A stretch of DNA of 64,000 bases from Thalassospira tepidiphila MCCC 1A03514 (GCF_001662875.1 NZ_JPVZ01000003.1:62001-126000), one strand, 5' to 3'. Counted from the first letter of the stretch, positions 8,000-18,081 are shown. Notes: a model not told the origin generated them from the sequence alone. Made by a program: numbers and translations.

Positions 8000-8426
8000 T
8001 TTCGGTTGGTCTCTTGAACTGGTTTGCGGGCGCTTTGGGCGCAGTTTAGGGGGAATCGCAAGGATTTCTGTGCTTTCAATAGGACAGGAGCGTGTTTGAC
8101 GCAAGGATTCTTCAAATTGTCATGGCCGGTGTGATTTCGATGACAGATCCGGGCAAAACCGGTGCTAAATCGCAGTTTCATGCCTTTTGGGGGCGTTTTG
8201 CAGGCGAAACGGGTGAATGCAACGGCTGCAGGTCTGGTTTGCAGCGGTAGAACTATGTGTTGCGTTGCGATCCAACCCCGTTTATATAGCGCCAACCTTC
8301 GGGTCTGTGGATGATAAGGGCGGTCTTTGGTGCCGCCTTTATCTTCCGCAGGCCCTTTGTACTCGGGGGGCTTCTTGGGGGCCCTCTTTGGGGGTAACGA
8401 ATTTTTACAAAGCTTAGGTGAAACCA
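8000..8426. other. Divergent intergenic region, ABC-F / ndk
   Basis: 427 bp with no credible gene. It holds the ndk promoter candidate near 8260-8288. I see no other strong structure. Confidence 0.5.
8260..8288 (+). promoter_or_regulatory. Putative sigma-70 promoter of ndk
   Basis: TTGCGT (8260-8265) and TATATA (8283-8288) are separated by 17 bp, upstream of ndk. Confidence 0.45.
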
Positions 8427-8849
8427 ATGGCTGTCGAACGCACTCTTTCGATCATCAAGCCGGACGCAACGCGCCGCAACCTGACTGGCAAAATCAATGC
8501 CGTCATCGAAGAAGCTGGCCTGCGCATTGTCGCACAGAAGCGCGTCGCTTTGACCCGCGCTCAGGCTGAAGGTTTCTATGCAGTTCACAAAGAACGTTCG
8601 TTCTTTGGCGAACTGGTAGACTTCATGGTCTCTGGCCCGGTTGTTGTCCAGGTTCTCGAAGGCGAAGATGCCGTCGTTAAGTACCGCGAAGTAATGGGCG
8701 CAACCAACCCGGCAAATGCCGAGGAAGGCACCATCCGCAAACAGTTTGCAGAATCCATCGAAGCGAACTCGGTCCACGGTTCGGACTCGCTCGAAAACGC
8801 TGCAATCGAAATTGCATATTTCTTCGCTCAGACCGAAATCGTCGGCTAA
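8427..8849 (+). CDS. ndk: Nucleoside diphosphate kinase
   Basis: 140 aa, the standard length. It transfers the gamma-phosphate of a nucleoside triphosphate (usually ATP) to nucleoside diphosphates through a phospho-histidine, balancing cellular NTP and dNTP pools. The N-terminal [11 protein letters not shown] motif and the active-site segment NSVHGSDS with His117 are intact. The ATG at 8427 follows AGGTG by 7 nt and gives the canonical N-terminus; the GTG at 8418 is in frame but overlaps that box. It appears monocistronic, with its own promoter and a strong terminator. Confidence 0.97.
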   Translation: MAVERTLSIIKPDATRRNLTGKINAVIEEAGLRIVAQKRVALTRAQAEGFYAVHKERSFFGELVDFMVSGPVVVQVLEGEDAVVKYREVMGATNPANAEEGTIRKQFAESIEANSVHGSDSLENAAIEIAYFFAQTEIVG

Positions 8850-8885
8850 GCCAAGAATACCGAATTACCGGTTCTTCCGGCATGA

Positions 8886-8914
8886 AACGCCCCGCAAGTT
8901 GCGGGGCGTTTTTT
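8886..8914 (+). terminator. Terminator of ndk
   Basis: AACGCCCCGC (8886-8895) and GCGGGGCGTT (8901-8910) form a perfect 10-bp stem, followed by T residues to 8914. Confidence 0.9.
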
Positions 8915-8955
8915 GTTTTACGGCAATGTTTGGTGATTGTGCGAAACGCGATGGA

Positions 8956-11007
8956 TCATTGGCGCACATCATCGAGGAAGGTATCGACCGACTGGCGCAG
9001 CGCGTTTGACCCAGAGGCGAGTTCGTGGGCGGCCTTGGCCAGTTCGGATGCGCGTGCGCGGTTTTGCTCGGCCGCGGACTGAATGCTGTCAGACTGATCG
9101 GACGCCTTGCTGGTTGCGTCCGAGGCATCAAGGACGCGGGCGGCAATTTCGGCGGTGGCGACACCCTGTTGTTCGATGGCAGCGGCAATTGATGATGCGA
9201 TTTCACTCATATCGGAAATAACGGTAGTGATGCCCTTGATGGCATCGACCGATTGTTTGGTGGCATCCTGAATACCGGTGATCTGTGATCCGATTTCATC
9301 GGTGGCCTTGCCGGTTTGATTGGCGAGGTTCTTGACCTCGGATGCGACAACGGCAAAGCCCTTGCCAGCGTCGCCTGCGCGGGCCGCCTCGATCGTGGCA
9401 TTAAGGGCCAGCAGGTTGGTCTGTTCGGCAATATCGGAAATAAGCCCAAGTACCTCGCCGATCTTGGCGGCAGATACGGCCAAACCTTCGACCAGCTGGT
9501 TGGTGTGTTCGGCCTGGGAAACTGCACTGCCGGAAATCTCAAGCGAGCGGTCGACCTGGGCACGAATTTCATTGATCGAGGCACTGAGTTCTTCAGCCGC
9601 CGATGCAACGGTTTGGACGTTACGGTTGGCCTCCGACGATGCCTGATTGACGTCGTTTGCCATGGCGGCGTTGATATCCGCGGTTTCGTTGAGATTGTCG
9701 GAGGTGTCCTTGACGGTGCCGACCGATCCGGTCACAGAGCCAAGAATGCGGCTGATTTCACCATCGAATTTCTTGATCGATGCGAGGCGGGCGGTATTGG
9801 CGGCATCAAGGGCCTTTTGTTCCTGCTCCTTTTCGGCGGTCATTTTGTCAGAGGCAATCATATTGTCCTTGAAAACCTGAACGGAGCGGGCCATGTCGCC
9901 GATTTCGGTTTGGGCACGGACATAGGGGATGTCGACATTGATGTCGCGCCCGGCCAGTTTGCCCATGTCATCGGCAAGACGCGTGATCGGATAGACAATC
10001 CCGCGGCGTGCACCGATGGTAAACAGGATGGCCAGAACAAAGCCGACAATGGTGACTGTGATCATCGTGGCTTCGGACAGGGTGATTTGCCTTTCCATGT
10101 CCGACAGGCCGGCATCCATGTCGTCATGAACGATTTCCTCAGCCGCGTCGGCAAGGCTGATGAAACGTTCGAAGCTGGCATCAAATTCGACATCGGCCTC
10201 GGCATCAGCACTCAGATTGGCAAGGGTATTGTCCGCGCGCGTCTTGGCGGTGTTGGCAAGCGCGTTGATATCATTGGCAAGCTTGGTGGTCTGATCGGAC
10301 AGCGCCGGGATGTTGATCGCGGTGATGCGGTTGCGGGCTTCGGTGAAGTTTTCGGCAACCCCGTCATAGGTCAGTTCGGGATCACCACTTAGAAGTTCTT
10401 CGAGAAACAGGTGGCCGTTGGCCAGACGATAGCGGGCCTCGCCAACGTTTTCGATGGCGGCAAGGGCAGCAGGATCAGTGCTTTGGCGGAGCGGCGGGAG
10501 GAGCTTACCAAGGTCGGTTTGCAGGTTTTCATAGAGACTGTCGAATTGCTGATCGGCACCGGTGCCGACACCTTCCTGAGAGGCTATGCGGGCATAGCGG
10601 CGTTCGCTGACCGCGATCAGGGTGTCAAGGGCGACAAGGACGTCTTCGATCTGGGCGCGGACAGCGGGACTTTGGGAGGCGACAAAGGTTCCTTCGTCAT
10701 TGGTGCCGCCTTCAAGGATCGCATTGGCGTACCAGCGCGATTCATCGAGAAGGGCCCAGACCTCGTTAATGTCTTCGGAGGTATCACCGCCCATGATTTC
10801 TTCAAGCAGCAAATGGGCGTTGGTGGCGGTGAGCTTGATTTCCATCGCGGCGTCGCCGAGCGGCGCAAGATCGACCGCGACGGTTTTGCTTTCAGATGAC
10901 AGCAGTTTGGTGAACACAATGCCCGCAACACCGGTAAGCGTGGTGACGAGTGCCATTGTGATGAAGGCCATCATCAATCTTGTGCTGATGCGAAAACGGT
11001 CGAGCAT
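8956..11007 (-). CDS. Methyl-accepting chemotaxis protein
   Basis: 683 aa transmembrane chemoreceptor. A first membrane helix (about residues 12-32) is followed by a mainly helical periplasmic sensor region of roughly 280 residues, a second membrane helix ([12 protein letters not shown]), a HAMP domain and a long cytoplasmic coiled coil. The signalling tip is intact ([18 protein letters not shown], then [15 protein letters not shown]). The helical periplasmic region could be a helical-bimodular-type ligand domain, but I cannot name the ligand. The ATG at 11007 has a GGGGTGG box 5 nt upstream; the GTG at 11016 is too close to it. No che genes are nearby, so it probably feeds a shared chemotaxis pathway encoded elsewhere. 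Confidence 0.93.
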   Translation of the reverse strand: MLDRFRISTRLMMAFITMALVTTLTGVAGIVFTKLLSSESKTVAVDLAPLGDAAMEIKLTATNAHLLLEEIMGGDTSEDINEVWALLDESRWYANAILEGGTNDEGTFVASQSPAVRAQIEDVLVALDTLIAVSERRYARIASQEGVGTGADQQFDSLYENLQTDLGKLLPPLRQSTDPAALAAIENVGEARYRLANGHLFLEELLSGDPELTYDGVAENFTEARNRITAINIPALSDQTTKLANDINALANTAKTRADNTLANLSADAEADVEFDASFERFISLADAAEEIVHDDMDAGLSDMERQITLSEATMITVTIVGFVLAILFTIGARRGIVYPITRLADDMGKLAGRDINVDIPYVRAQTEIGDMARSVQVFKDNMIASDKMTAEKEQEQKALDAANTARLASIKKFDGEISRILGSVTGSVGTVKDTSDNLNETADINAAMANDVNQASSEANRNVQTVASAAEELSASINEIRAQVDRSLEISGSAVSQAEHTNQLVEGLAVSAAKIGEVLGLISDIAEQTNLLALNATIEAARAGDAGKGFAVVASEVKNLANQTGKATDEIGSQITGIQDATKQSVDAIKGITTVISDMSEIASSIAAAIEQQGVATAEIAARVLDASDATSKASDQSDSIQSAAEQNRARASELAKAAHELASGSNALRQSVDTFLDDVRQ

Positions 11008-11111
11008 ACATTCCACCCCAGACGTTTTTTGAACTGTTCCAATTTGGTGGCGCGTTAGGTCTTGAGGTTGGGCCGGGGGGCGTTCTTTTCAATGTTTTGC
11101 GGTAAAAACGT

Positions 11112-11150
11112 AGAAAAGCTGCCCGTTTGCGGCGTGCAAAGCGGGCAGCT
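11112..11150 (-). terminator. Terminator of the first COX IV-like gene
   Basis: AGCTGCCCG and CGGGCAGCT arms (11117-11125 and 11142-11150) are extended by an inner GCAAA/TTTGC pairing with one bulged base. A short T run follows on the minus strand. Confidence 0.7.
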
Positions 11151-11182
11151 CTATTACGGCATAAAAGGGAATTGAGGCGAGT

Positions 11183-11320
11183 TTAGTCGATCAGGAATGC
11201 GGCCATCAGCAGCAGGAGAACCCCGATCGAGATCACGCTCCAGAGCATGAATTTTGTCCAGTGGTGCCAGCCTTCCTCGTGGTGGTGCACCAGGCCTTCG
11301 TCGTAATCGCTTCCTTGCAT
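11183..11320 (-). CDS. Small aa3-type cytochrome c oxidase subunit IV-like protein
   Basis: 45 aa with one C-terminal membrane helix (about residues 22-43) ending LLLLMAAFLID. The N-terminus is His/Asp/Glu-rich and soluble. It resembles the bacterial aa3-type cytochrome oxidase subunit IV family (PF07835), single-helix accessory subunits about 40-60 aa long. The ATG at 11320 follows GGGAGG by 5 nt; the longer open frame upstream has no ribosome site. No other oxidase genes are nearby. A second copy with the same MQG-DY start lies just upstream at 11533-11661. Confidence 0.75.
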   Translation of the reverse strand: MQGSDYDEGLVHHHEEGWHHWTKFMLWSVISIGVLLLLMAAFLID

Positions 11321-11475
11321 TGTTTCCTCCCTGTTGTTGGGACCATTGTTTGGTTTGCTGTTATCACGCAAGACAACAAGGTGATGGTAGCGCAAATCAA
11401 CTCAGGGGTGAATTGCTTTGATGTTGTTGACTGTTTTCATCTGTTCAATCTCAAGCCTACAGGCTTTGAAAAACA

Positions 11476-11505
11476 AAAAAGCTGCCGGAAAACGGCAGCT
11501 TTTTA
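11476..11505 (-). terminator. Terminator of the second COX IV-like gene
   Basis: GCTGCCG (11481-11487) and CGGCAGC (11493-11499) with A runs before and T runs after, so it can act on both strands. On the minus strand it closes the gene at 11533. Confidence 0.8.
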
Positions 11506-11532
11506 TTTTTCGGATCGATGCCGGTTGGCAGA

Positions 11533-11661
11533 TCACAGAAGGAAGATCGCCATCAGGATCAGCAGGGCAATGATCGAGATGGTGCCCCATTTCACGAAGT
11601 TGGTGTAGCCGTGATAGATGCTGACATGGGTTTCAGTCAGTTCGTAATCGTTACCCTGCAA
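11533..11661 (-). CDS. Second COX IV-like mini-protein, TTG start
   Basis: 42 aa if translation starts at TTG 11661, which follows a near-perfect AAGGAGG by 5 nt. From there the protein reads M-Q-G-N-D-Y, parallel to M-Q-G-S-D-Y of the neighbour at 11183. It has one C-terminal membrane helix ending LILMAIFLL. The longer open frame upstream (to 11772) has no ribosome site. Its family is the same aa3 oxidase subunit IV-like group. The pair looks like an ancient tandem duplication, each copy with its own terminator. Loss of the His-rich N-terminal stretch sets this copy apart. Confidence 0.7.
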   Translation of the reverse strand: MQGNDYELTETHVSIYHGYTNFVKWGTISIIALLILMAIFLL

Positions 11662-11804
11662 ATTTGCCTCCTTGGATTGGATATTTTGGGATTGTTCAAA
11701 TGTATATCCACGAAGTTGATGCAGTGCAAGATGCAGATTAACCATAGATGTTAGACATTTGACCGACTTCACATCGGTGCGGCTTTGTGTTTGATGCCAA
11801 GGGG

Positions 11805-12188
11805 TTACTGGATGCTTGATTTGCAGCCATAGGGCAGGAAGGTGCCCGATAGCCCGTGGCTCATCATCGCAAACGACATCTTGTTGGCATAGTCGAGTTC
11901 CGTCTTGGATTTCGGGCAGGCATAGGCGCGCCCGGCACAGCCATTTTCGATATAATCTTCTTCGGCCGTGGCAAATTCGGGGCTGAGTGCGCCGCGCGGA
12001 ATTTCATCAAGCATTTCATCCCGGGTTTCCTGATAGACGGCGCATTTTTGCGCCCGCCAGGATTTTTCACCCGTTTGCATGTCGGCCTTGTAAGACTCCA
12101 GTTCTGGATCGGAATCGGCAACTGCGGGACTGGTGAGCATGGCCAAAACGGCGAGGGGGATGATCAGTCCTAAGAGCTTGCGCATCAT
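11805..12188 (-). CDS. Secreted hypothetical protein with four cysteines
   Basis: 127 aa and not recognised. A signal peptide (about residues 1-24, ending S-P-A-V-A-D) predicts export to the periplasm. The mature part has four Cys (QKC, NGC, YAC, YGC) that could form two disulfides, and many charged residues. It starts at ATG 12188, or at the adjacent ATG 12185; the upstream frame to 12251 lacks a ribosome site. It has no operon partner in close spacing. Small periplasmic proteins of this kind are common in the group, but no function can be assigned. Confidence 0.65.
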   Translation of the reverse strand: MMRKLLGLIIPLAVLAMLTSPAVADSDPELESYKADMQTGEKSWRAQKCAVYQETRDEMLDEIPRGALSPEFATAEEDYIENGCAGRAYACPKSKTELDYANKMSFAMMSHGLSGTFLPYGCKSSIQ

Positions 12189-12292
12189 GATATCGGTTTT
12201 CCGTGGCGGTGGGGGCATTCGGTAATCCCATAACAGCATCAGAATGCGCAAAGATTATGACCCCGGTTTGCGGATCTGGCAGCAGGTCACGA

Positions 12293-12326
12293 AAAAGGCG
12301 GGGCACATGATTATGCCCCGCCTTTT
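12293..12326 (-). terminator. Terminator of purMN
   Basis: AAAAGGCGGGGCA (12293-12305) and TGCCCCGCCTTTT (12314-12326) form a perfect 13-bp stem with a T-rich tail on the minus strand. Confidence 0.9.
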
Positions 12327-12366
12327 ATGCGTTCAGAAACCTGCGCAGCCAGCGCCAAAGGTTCTT

Positions 12367-13041
12367 TCATCCGGGCTCGAGCGCCGGGTTGATTTCAGCG
12401 AAATCGGCCTTGGGTGCGTCGGCCACAGTCACGATGCCCTTGGCATCGACCGAGACGCGGCCTTCGGCGATCCAGCGGATAACCTGCGGGTAGATGCGGT
12501 GTTCCTGTTTAAGGATGCGTTGCGCCAGTTTGCCTGCATCGTCGCCGGGCAGGACCGGGACGACGGCCTGGGCGATGATCGGGCCGCTATCGACTTCGGG
12601 GACGACGTAATGCACCGTGCAACCAGCGAATTTCACCCCGGCATCCAGGGCGGCCTGATGCACACCGAGACCCTTGAAGCTTGGCAAAAGCGACGGGTGG
12701 ATGTTGATCAGTTTGTCTTTCCAGCGGGTGACAAAGCTTTCGCTGACCAGACGCAGGTAACCGGCCAGAACGACAAGGTCGGCACCGCTTTCTTCGATCA
12801 GGGTGCTGACGGCATTATCATAGGCCTCGCGCCCGCCGGGATAACCCTTGTGCGAGATGGCCTCCGACCGGATGCCCGCACGACGGCCGCGTTCAAGCCC
12901 GCCTGCATCAAGCTGGTTGGAAAAGACCAGCACGATTTCGGCCGGGTAGTCGGGCGCATTACAGGCATCGATGATGGCTTGCAGGTTGGACCCGCCGCCT
13001 GAAATCAGAACGGCGAGCTTCAACTTGGTTACTTTTCCCAT
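12367..13041 (-). CDS. purN: Phosphoribosylglycinamide formyltransferase PurN
   Basis: 224 aa cytosolic enzyme of purine synthesis. It transfers a formyl group from 10-formyltetrahydrofolate to GAR. The phosphate-binding SGGGSN loop is at 14-19, the NIHPSLLP motif holds catalytic Asn113 and His115, and Asp151 lies in PEVDSGP. These match the catalytic N-H-D set of E. coli PurN. The start overlaps the 3' end of purM by 13 nt, so translation is coupled. It ends at a strong terminator. Confidence 0.96.
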   Translation of the reverse strand: MGKVTKLKLAVLISGGGSNLQAIIDACNAPDYPAEIVLVFSNQLDAGGLERGRRAGIRSEAISHKGYPGGREAYDNAVSTLIEESGADLVVLAGYLRLVSESFVTRWKDKLINIHPSLLPSFKGLGVHQAALDAGVKFAGCTVHYVVPEVDSGPIIAQAVVPVLPGDDAGKLAQRILKQEHRIYPQVIRWIAEGRVSVDAKGIVTVADAPKADFAEINPALEPG

Positions 13042-14102
13042 GAAGGGCCCATGTTTTTGATCACGACCTGCGGGCCATCGCCAGCACGCGGGCCGATGAC
13101 ACCGATCTGGCTGACGGTTTCGCCGTGTTCGCGCAGGATGGCTTCGGCTTCATCGGCTTTATCGGCCGGAACAACGACGCACATGCCAATGCCGCAGTTA
13201 AAGGTACGTGCCATTTCGGTTGCCGGAATGCCACCCTGTTTGGCGAGCCATTTAAACACCGGAAGATATTCCCAGGTGCTGGCATCAAACACAGCGGTCA
13301 GGTTTTCAGGCAGAACGCGCGGGACGTTTTCGGTCAGACCACCACCGGTGATGTGGGCAAGTGCCTTGACCAGACCGGCCTTGTGCGCCGCCAGGCAGCT
13401 TTTGACATAAACCTTGGTCGGTTCAAGCAGGGCTTCGCCAACGGTTTTGCCCGGTGCGAAGGGGGCTTCGTCGGCGTAGCCAAGGCCCGCCATATCGACG
13501 ACCTTGCGCACCAGCGAATAGCCGTTGGAATGAACGCCACTGGATGCCAGGCCAAGGATCACGTCGCCCTCGGCAACGTTGGAGCCATCAAGCAGTTCGC
13601 CGCGTTCGGCCGCACCAACCGCAAAACCGGCCAGATCATATTCGCCGTCGGCATACATGCCGGGCATTTCGGCGGTTTCGCCACCGATCAGCGCACAACC
13701 CGCCTGTTTGCAGCCCTCGGCAATACCGCCCACGACACTTGCGGCGTTATCGACCGAAAGCTTGCCGGTTGCGAAGTAATCGAGGAACAGAAGCGGTTCT
13801 GCGCCCTGTACGACAAGGTCATTGACGCTCATGGCGACAAGGTCGATGCCGACCGTGTCATGTTTGTCAGCCAAAAAGGCGACTTTCAGCTTGGTGCCGA
13901 CACCATCGGTGCAGGATACCAGAACCGGGTCGTTATATCCGGCAGCCTTCAGATCAAAAAGGGCGCCAAAGCCGCCAAGACCACCGGCAACACCGGAACG
14001 GGTTGTTGCTTTTGCAAGCGGTTTGATTCGTTCGACAAGGTCATTCCCGGCATCGATATCGACACCGGAGTCCTTATAGGTAAGGCCGTTAGAGGTGGTC
14101 AT
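13029..14102 (-). CDS. purM: Phosphoribosylformylglycinamidine cyclo-ligase PurM
   Basis: 357 aa AIR synthetase, the fifth step of de novo purine synthesis, which closes the imidazole ring of FGAM using ATP. The N-terminal [11 protein letters not shown] motif, the SCTDGVGTK segment and the GGGLTEN glycine-rich motif are family hallmarks. The ATG at 14102 has AGGGA 7 nt upstream; the frame upstream of it is not conserved. It forms an operon with purN. The 370-bp region before it carries the divergent promoters. Confidence 0.96.
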   Translation of the reverse strand: MTTSNGLTYKDSGVDIDAGNDLVERIKPLAKATTRSGVAGGLGGFGALFDLKAAGYNDPVLVSCTDGVGTKLKVAFLADKHDTVGIDLVAMSVNDLVVQGAEPLLFLDYFATGKLSVDNAASVVGGIAEGCKQAGCALIGGETAEMPGMYADGEYDLAGFAVGAAERGELLDGSNVAEGDVILGLASSGVHSNGYSLVRKVVDMAGLGYADEAPFAPGKTVGEALLEPTKVYVKSCLAAHKAGLVKALAHITGGGLTENVPRVLPENLTAVFDASTWEYLPVFKWLAKQGGIPATEMARTFNCGIGMCVVVPADKADEAEAILREHGETVSQIGVIGPRAGDGPQVVIKNMGPSWEK

Positions 14103-14472
14103 TTCGGGGTCCCTGGCATCAAACATGCATGAATAAAAGGCGGCAAAACCGCGTTTTTCATCAGCACGTATCGACGTCCAATCGACGGGCAACTGTCGTA
14201 TTGCGGTCCGGGTCGCAGGGAACCTGCTGTTTGACCAATCCGCCTTACTGACGCCTTTAATCAGATATAGAGGATATCGCGATCCTGCTGATAAAAAACG
14301 CGGGCTTGATAATTTCCGCTGGGCCGAAAATACTCAAACGCGGGCAATATGCAATGATCACCTGCGCATGACAGAGTTTTCTTTGCAGAATGCGTTCAAC
14401 ATGCCACAAAGAGCGTTATAGAAGAATACAACAAGACACGACTTAAAATAAGACTAGGGCAAAGAGGCATAC
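14103..14472. other. Divergent intergenic region, purM / DUF2066 gene
   Basis: 370 bp without a convincing gene. It is AT-richer towards 14400-14470, as expected for promoters on both strands. I saw no hairpin or operator strong enough to name. Confidence 0.4.
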
Positions 14473-15597
14473 GTGCTTACTTCATTGAAAAACATCAAGA
14501 TGTGGGCGGGTGCCGCCACCGTAGCAGCCATTATGGCCTTTCCGGCAGCGGCGCAGGACATTTTCACCGTCAGCGGTGTTCATGTTGACGAGCGCGCCGA
14601 AACTGCGGCTGCTGCGCGCGAGCGTGCACTTGAAATCGGTCAGCGCAAGGCGTTTGAAGAAGTGGTTGCCCGCTTGACCCTGCCCGAAGATCGCGCCGGA
14701 CTTGCGACACCGGAAACATCGGTGATCACGAACATGGTGCGCGATTTCGGGGTGTCGGACGAAAAGACATCATCCGTGCGCTATATTGCGGACATGACCG
14801 TGCGCTTCAAGGATGACGAGCTTCGCCGGTTCTTGCGGTTCCGCGATATTTCATTTGCCGAATTGCAGTCCAAACCGGTGATGATCGTGCCGGTCTATCG
14901 CACGAATAATTTCGTCAATCTGTGGGATGATCCCAATCCGTGGCGCGATGTCTGGGCGCGCAATATCGCGACATCGGGACTGGTGCCGATCAAGGCGCCG
15001 ATTGGCGATCTGACCGATATCAGCACCGTTTCGGCCGAGCAGGCCGAAAGCGGATCGATGGAACGTCTGTCCCAGCTTGCCAAACGTTATGGCGCGGATG
15101 TGGCTGTTGTCGCCAGTGCCGAGGTCAGCGGGCCAGAAGGCGGCGAGACGGTTGATGTATCCGTCACCCGTTATGAGCCCAATGGCGCGCCGCAGATTTT
15201 TGGTGTGCAGGAAAAGACGCAAGCTGGCGAGACGCTGAATGAAACGCTGGTGCGCGCCGCCAAATCGGTTCAAGAGCAATTGGCTGATGGCTGGAAACGC
15301 GCCAACCTGATCAATTACAGCACGGGTGGCAACCTGATGGTGTTTATCCCGATTACCGGTCTTGCAGACTGGGCGGGGATCGAGAACAAGCTGATCGGGC
15401 TTCCGGTGGTGCGCAATTCGCGGGTGATCGCGATGTCGAAGCGCGAAGTGCAGGTATCAATCGAATATGTCGGATCGGCCAATCAGTTGCAGACAGCGCT
15501 TAATCAGCAGAACCTGAGCCTGTCGCGGATGGGGGAACTTTGGTTCATCCAGCCAAGCGGGGCGGATCGTTTGCAGGGGCTGTCGTTAGGCGGATAA
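14473..15597 (+). CDS. DUF2066 domain-containing exported protein
   Basis: 374 aa protein with an N-terminal signal segment (residues ~8-28, ending P-A-A-A-Q-D). The start is GTG at 14473 with AGAGG 5 nt upstream. After the signal it shows the VSGVHVDERAETAAAARERAL element and following helix/strand pattern that I associate with DUF2066 proteins. These are uncharacterised envelope proteins often encoded beside purMN and PerM-like genes in this group. It is followed after 40 nt by the AI-2E family gene, so a role linked to the envelope is inferred from context only. Confidence 0.75.
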   Translation: MLTSLKNIKMWAGAATVAAIMAFPAAAQDIFTVSGVHVDERAETAAAARERALEIGQRKAFEEVVARLTLPEDRAGLATPETSVITNMVRDFGVSDEKTSSVRYIADMTVRFKDDELRRFLRFRDISFAELQSKPVMIVPVYRTNNFVNLWDDPNPWRDVWARNIATSGLVPIKAPIGDLTDISTVSAEQAESGSMERLSQLAKRYGADVAVVASAEVSGPEGGETVDVSVTRYEPNGAPQIFGVQEKTQAGETLNETLVRAAKSVQEQLADGWKRANLINYSTGGNLMVFIPITGLADWAGIENKLIGLPVVRNSRVIAMSKREVQVSIEYVGSANQLQTALNQQNLSLSRMGELWFIQPSGADRLQGLSLGG

Positions 15598-15637
15598 GCC
15601 TTTTGCAGGACAGGGACAGTTTAACAGGGGCCGGGGA

Positions 15638-16732
15638 ATGACATTACGACAGCAAGCACGTTTCTGGCTGATCTTTGTTGTTGGATTCTTTTTCCTGATC
15701 TGGCTGTTTTCGGGCATCCTGTTGCCGTTCGTGGCCGGGATGGCGATTGCCTATTTCCTGGATCCGCTTGCCGACCGGCTTGAGGAACGCGGGGCCAGCC
15801 GGGTGATTGCGACCAGCATCATCACGTTCCTTTTCTTCCTTGTGTTCATTCTGGTGATGTTGATTGTCGTGCCGATGATCGGCAGCCAGTTGGCAGGATT
15901 CCTTGAGCGGTTTCCGGGCTATGTCGACACGTTGCGAACCAATGTCGCGCCGTATTTGCAAAATGTGCTTGATCGTGTCGCGCCCGAAACCCTGCAAAGT
16001 GTATCGGATGCGATCAAGGGACAGAGTGCCAATGCCCTTAAATGGGTCGGTAATGTTCTGACCAATGTGCTTTCGGGCGGTCTCGCACTTTTGAACTTCC
16101 TGAGCTTGCTGTTCATTACGCCGGTGGTGTCGTTTTATCTGCTGCGCGACTGGGACAAGATTGTTGCCAAGGTGGACAGTTACCTGCCCAGACGGTCGGC
16201 CAAGGATATCCGCCAGTGTGTCAGCGAGATTGACGAAACCCTTGCAGGCTTTGTCCGCGGGCAGGCGACGGTATGCATTCTGCTGGGCCTGTTTTACGGG
16301 CTTGGCCTGACGCTGGCGGGGCTTGAGTTTGGCTTTGTCATTGGTTTGATGACCGGGCTTGTGTCGTTTGTGCCCTATTTCGGGATGATTGCCGGATTTG
16401 CAGTGGGCATGGGTGTGGCGCTGGCACAGTTTGGCTTTGGGCTTGATCTTGGGCTGGTGGCGCTGGTGTTTTTGATCGGCCAGGTGCTTGAGGGCAATTT
16501 CCTGACCCCCAAGCTTGTGGGCGACAAGGTCGGGCTGCATGCCGTTTGGGTGATGTTTGCCTTGCTTGCCGGGGGTGCGGTGTTTGGACTTCTTGGTGTG
16601 ATGCTGGCCGTGCCGGTGGCGGCTGTGATCGGCGTGCTTGTACGTTATGGCTTAAGGCAGTATCTCGATAGCAGGCTTTATGATCACGGACCGGACGCTG
16701 GCAACAATGCCACGACCGAGACCGAGAAATAG
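15638..16732 (+). CDS. AI-2E family (PerM-like) membrane transporter
   Basis: 364 aa integral membrane protein with about eight hydrophobic helices and one large extracytoplasmic loop (about residues 85-140), the fold of the AI-2E/UPF0118 family. The conserved 'GQ' of FVRGQATVC and the 'LEGNFLTPKLVGDKVGLHA' segment are characteristic. Some members export autoinducer-2 or act as Na+/H+ exchangers; the substrate here is unknown. It is co-directional with the DUF2066 gene upstream and hdaA downstream (35 nt), a conserved alphaproteobacterial arrangement. Confidence 0.85.
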   Translation: MTLRQQARFWLIFVVGFFFLIWLFSGILLPFVAGMAIAYFLDPLADRLEERGASRVIATSIITFLFFLVFILVMLIVVPMIGSQLAGFLERFPGYVDTLRTNVAPYLQNVLDRVAPETLQSVSDAIKGQSANALKWVGNVLTNVLSGGLALLNFLSLLFITPVVSFYLLRDWDKIVAKVDSYLPRRSAKDIRQCVSEIDETLAGFVRGQATVCILLGLFYGLGLTLAGLEFGFVIGLMTGLVSFVPYFGMIAGFAVGMGVALAQFGFGLDLGLVALVFLIGQVLEGNFLTPKLVGDKVGLHAVWVMFALLAGGAVFGLLGVMLAVPVAAVIGVLVRYGLRQYLDSRLYDHGPDAGNNATTETEK

Positions 16733-16767
16733 CCCCCAGAGATCGAGATCAGCAAATTGAGTTTACT

Positions 16768-17490
16768 GTGACCCGGGTGACATCCAAGCCGGACAAAGAT
16801 AACGACCCGCAGCAATTGCCGCTGGCGCTTGAAATGCGTCCGGCGTTGGGGCGCGATGATTTCATGGTGGCCGATTGCAACAGCGAAGCGGTGGCGTGGA
16901 TCGACCAATGGCCGAAATGGCCAGCCCCGGCCTTGTGCCTGTATGGGCCAAAGGGATGCGGGAAAAGTCATCTGGCGGAAGTGTGGCGGGCGCGATCCGG
17001 TGCGTTGCAGGTCGCAGCATCGGACTTGAACGGGATCAATCCAGATGAGCTTCTCGGCGATGCCACCGGTCTTGTGATCGAGGATGCGGACCTTGTGGCC
17101 GGCGCGGGCCTTGATGAAACCGTCTGTTTCCATATTTACAATATGCTGAAGGAACGCGGTGGGCATTTGTTGTTGACCGCAAGCCAGCCGCCATCGCGCT
17201 GGCACATTGATTTACCCGATCTGAAATCACGGCTCGGCGCAGCCCTGGTGTGCGAGATTTCCCCGCCGGATGATGATTTGATTGTCGGATTACTGATCAA
17301 GCTGTTTGCCGACCGGCAGATCCCCGCCAGCCCGCAAATCATCAGTTACGTTTTGCCAAGGATCGAACGGTCCTTTGCGGCGTTAAGTCAATTGGTGGCG
17401 GCCATTGATCGTCGGGCACTGGCCGAAAAGCGGGCGGTGACCTTGCCGCTGGTGCGCAGTGTCATGGATGACATGGCCACGAAATCGTAA
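16768..17490 (+). CDS. hdaA: DnaA regulatory inactivator HdaA
   Basis: 240 aa AAA+ protein homologous to the ATPase core of DnaA but without its DNA-binding domain. Walker A is GPKGCGKSH at residues 60-68. Near the N-terminus QLPLAL (16-21) matches the beta-clamp binding motif of Hda proteins. With the clamp, Hda stimulates ATP hydrolysis by DnaA after replication starts and so prevents re-initiation. The start is GTG 16768, without a strong ribosome box. It follows the PerM-like gene by 35 nt. Confidence 0.85.
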   Translation: MTRVTSKPDKDNDPQQLPLALEMRPALGRDDFMVADCNSEAVAWIDQWPKWPAPALCLYGPKGCGKSHLAEVWRARSGALQVAASDLNGINPDELLGDATGLVIEDADLVAGAGLDETVCFHIYNMLKERGGHLLLTASQPPSRWHIDLPDLKSRLGAALVCEISPPDDDLIVGLLIKLFADRQIPASPQIISYVLPRIERSFAALSQLVAAIDRRALAEKRAVTLPLVRSVMDDMATKS

Positions 17491-17580
17491 CATCGAAACG
17501 AATTTCGTAAGCCGATCAGGTTGTTACAGGTTATCATCACCACCACCTAACAGATTGCATTCAATAACCGGAAGCTGCAT

Positions 17581-18081
17581 GTGAGCCCGCAACGCGTAAA
17601 AGCAAAACCGTCGCTTAAGAGCCAGACCGATACCCTGATTTCCGATGGACATGTTTTGGGGTGGCGGGAATGGATCGGCCTTCCTGATCTTGGCGTGCCG
17701 TTGATCAAGGCCAAGGTTGATACCGGGGCCCGAACATCATCGCTGCATGCGCTTAATCCAAAGAAAGTCGTGCGTGACGGGCAGGATTTTGTATCATTTA
17801 CCCTGCCGCATTATCGCGGGGACGGGCATGGGCGGATCGATTGTCTGGCACCGCTGATTGAAATGCGCGAGATTCGCTCTTCGAACGGAAGTGCCGAAGA
17901 ACGGTTTGTGATTGCCACCCATATCCAGGTTGGGCATCACAAATTGAAAGTTGAAGTATCGCTGGCAAACCGGTCAATCATGGGCTTTCCCATGCTTTTG
18001 GGCCGCACAGCGATGAAAGCAGGAAGATTTTTGGTGCTGCCATCGAAATCTTATCTTGCAGGGAAGCCGGAACAGAGATAG
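17581..18081 (+). CDS. Retropepsin-like putative protease (RimB / COG4067 family)
   Basis: 166 aa soluble protein. The active-site motif V-D-T-G-A (residues 46-50) and the C-terminal 'MLLGRTAM' segment define the retropepsin-like family annotated as ATP-dependent zinc protease (PF05618), which includes RimB of Pseudomonas. Its partner RimK adds glutamate residues to protein C-termini, and RimB is reported to remove them. It starts at GTG 17581 and precedes rimK by 132 nt. Together with the M14 gene after rimK it suggests a glutamate-ligation and removal module. A second, degenerate member of this family lies at 61285-62424. Confidence 0.82.
   Translation: MSPQRVKAKPSLKSQTDTLISDGHVLGWREWIGLPDLGVPLIKAKVDTGARTSSLHALNPKKVVRDGQDFVSFTLPHYRGDGHGRIDCLAPLIEMREIRSSNGSAEERFVIATHIQVGHHKLKVEVSLANRSIMGFPMLLGRTAMKAGRFLVLPSKSYLAGKPEQR

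Noticed and set aside
5894-8017. 707-aa plus-strand frame
   Set aside because: It is antisense to the ABC-F gene, has no recognisable domain, and is a product of GC-rich codon periodicity.
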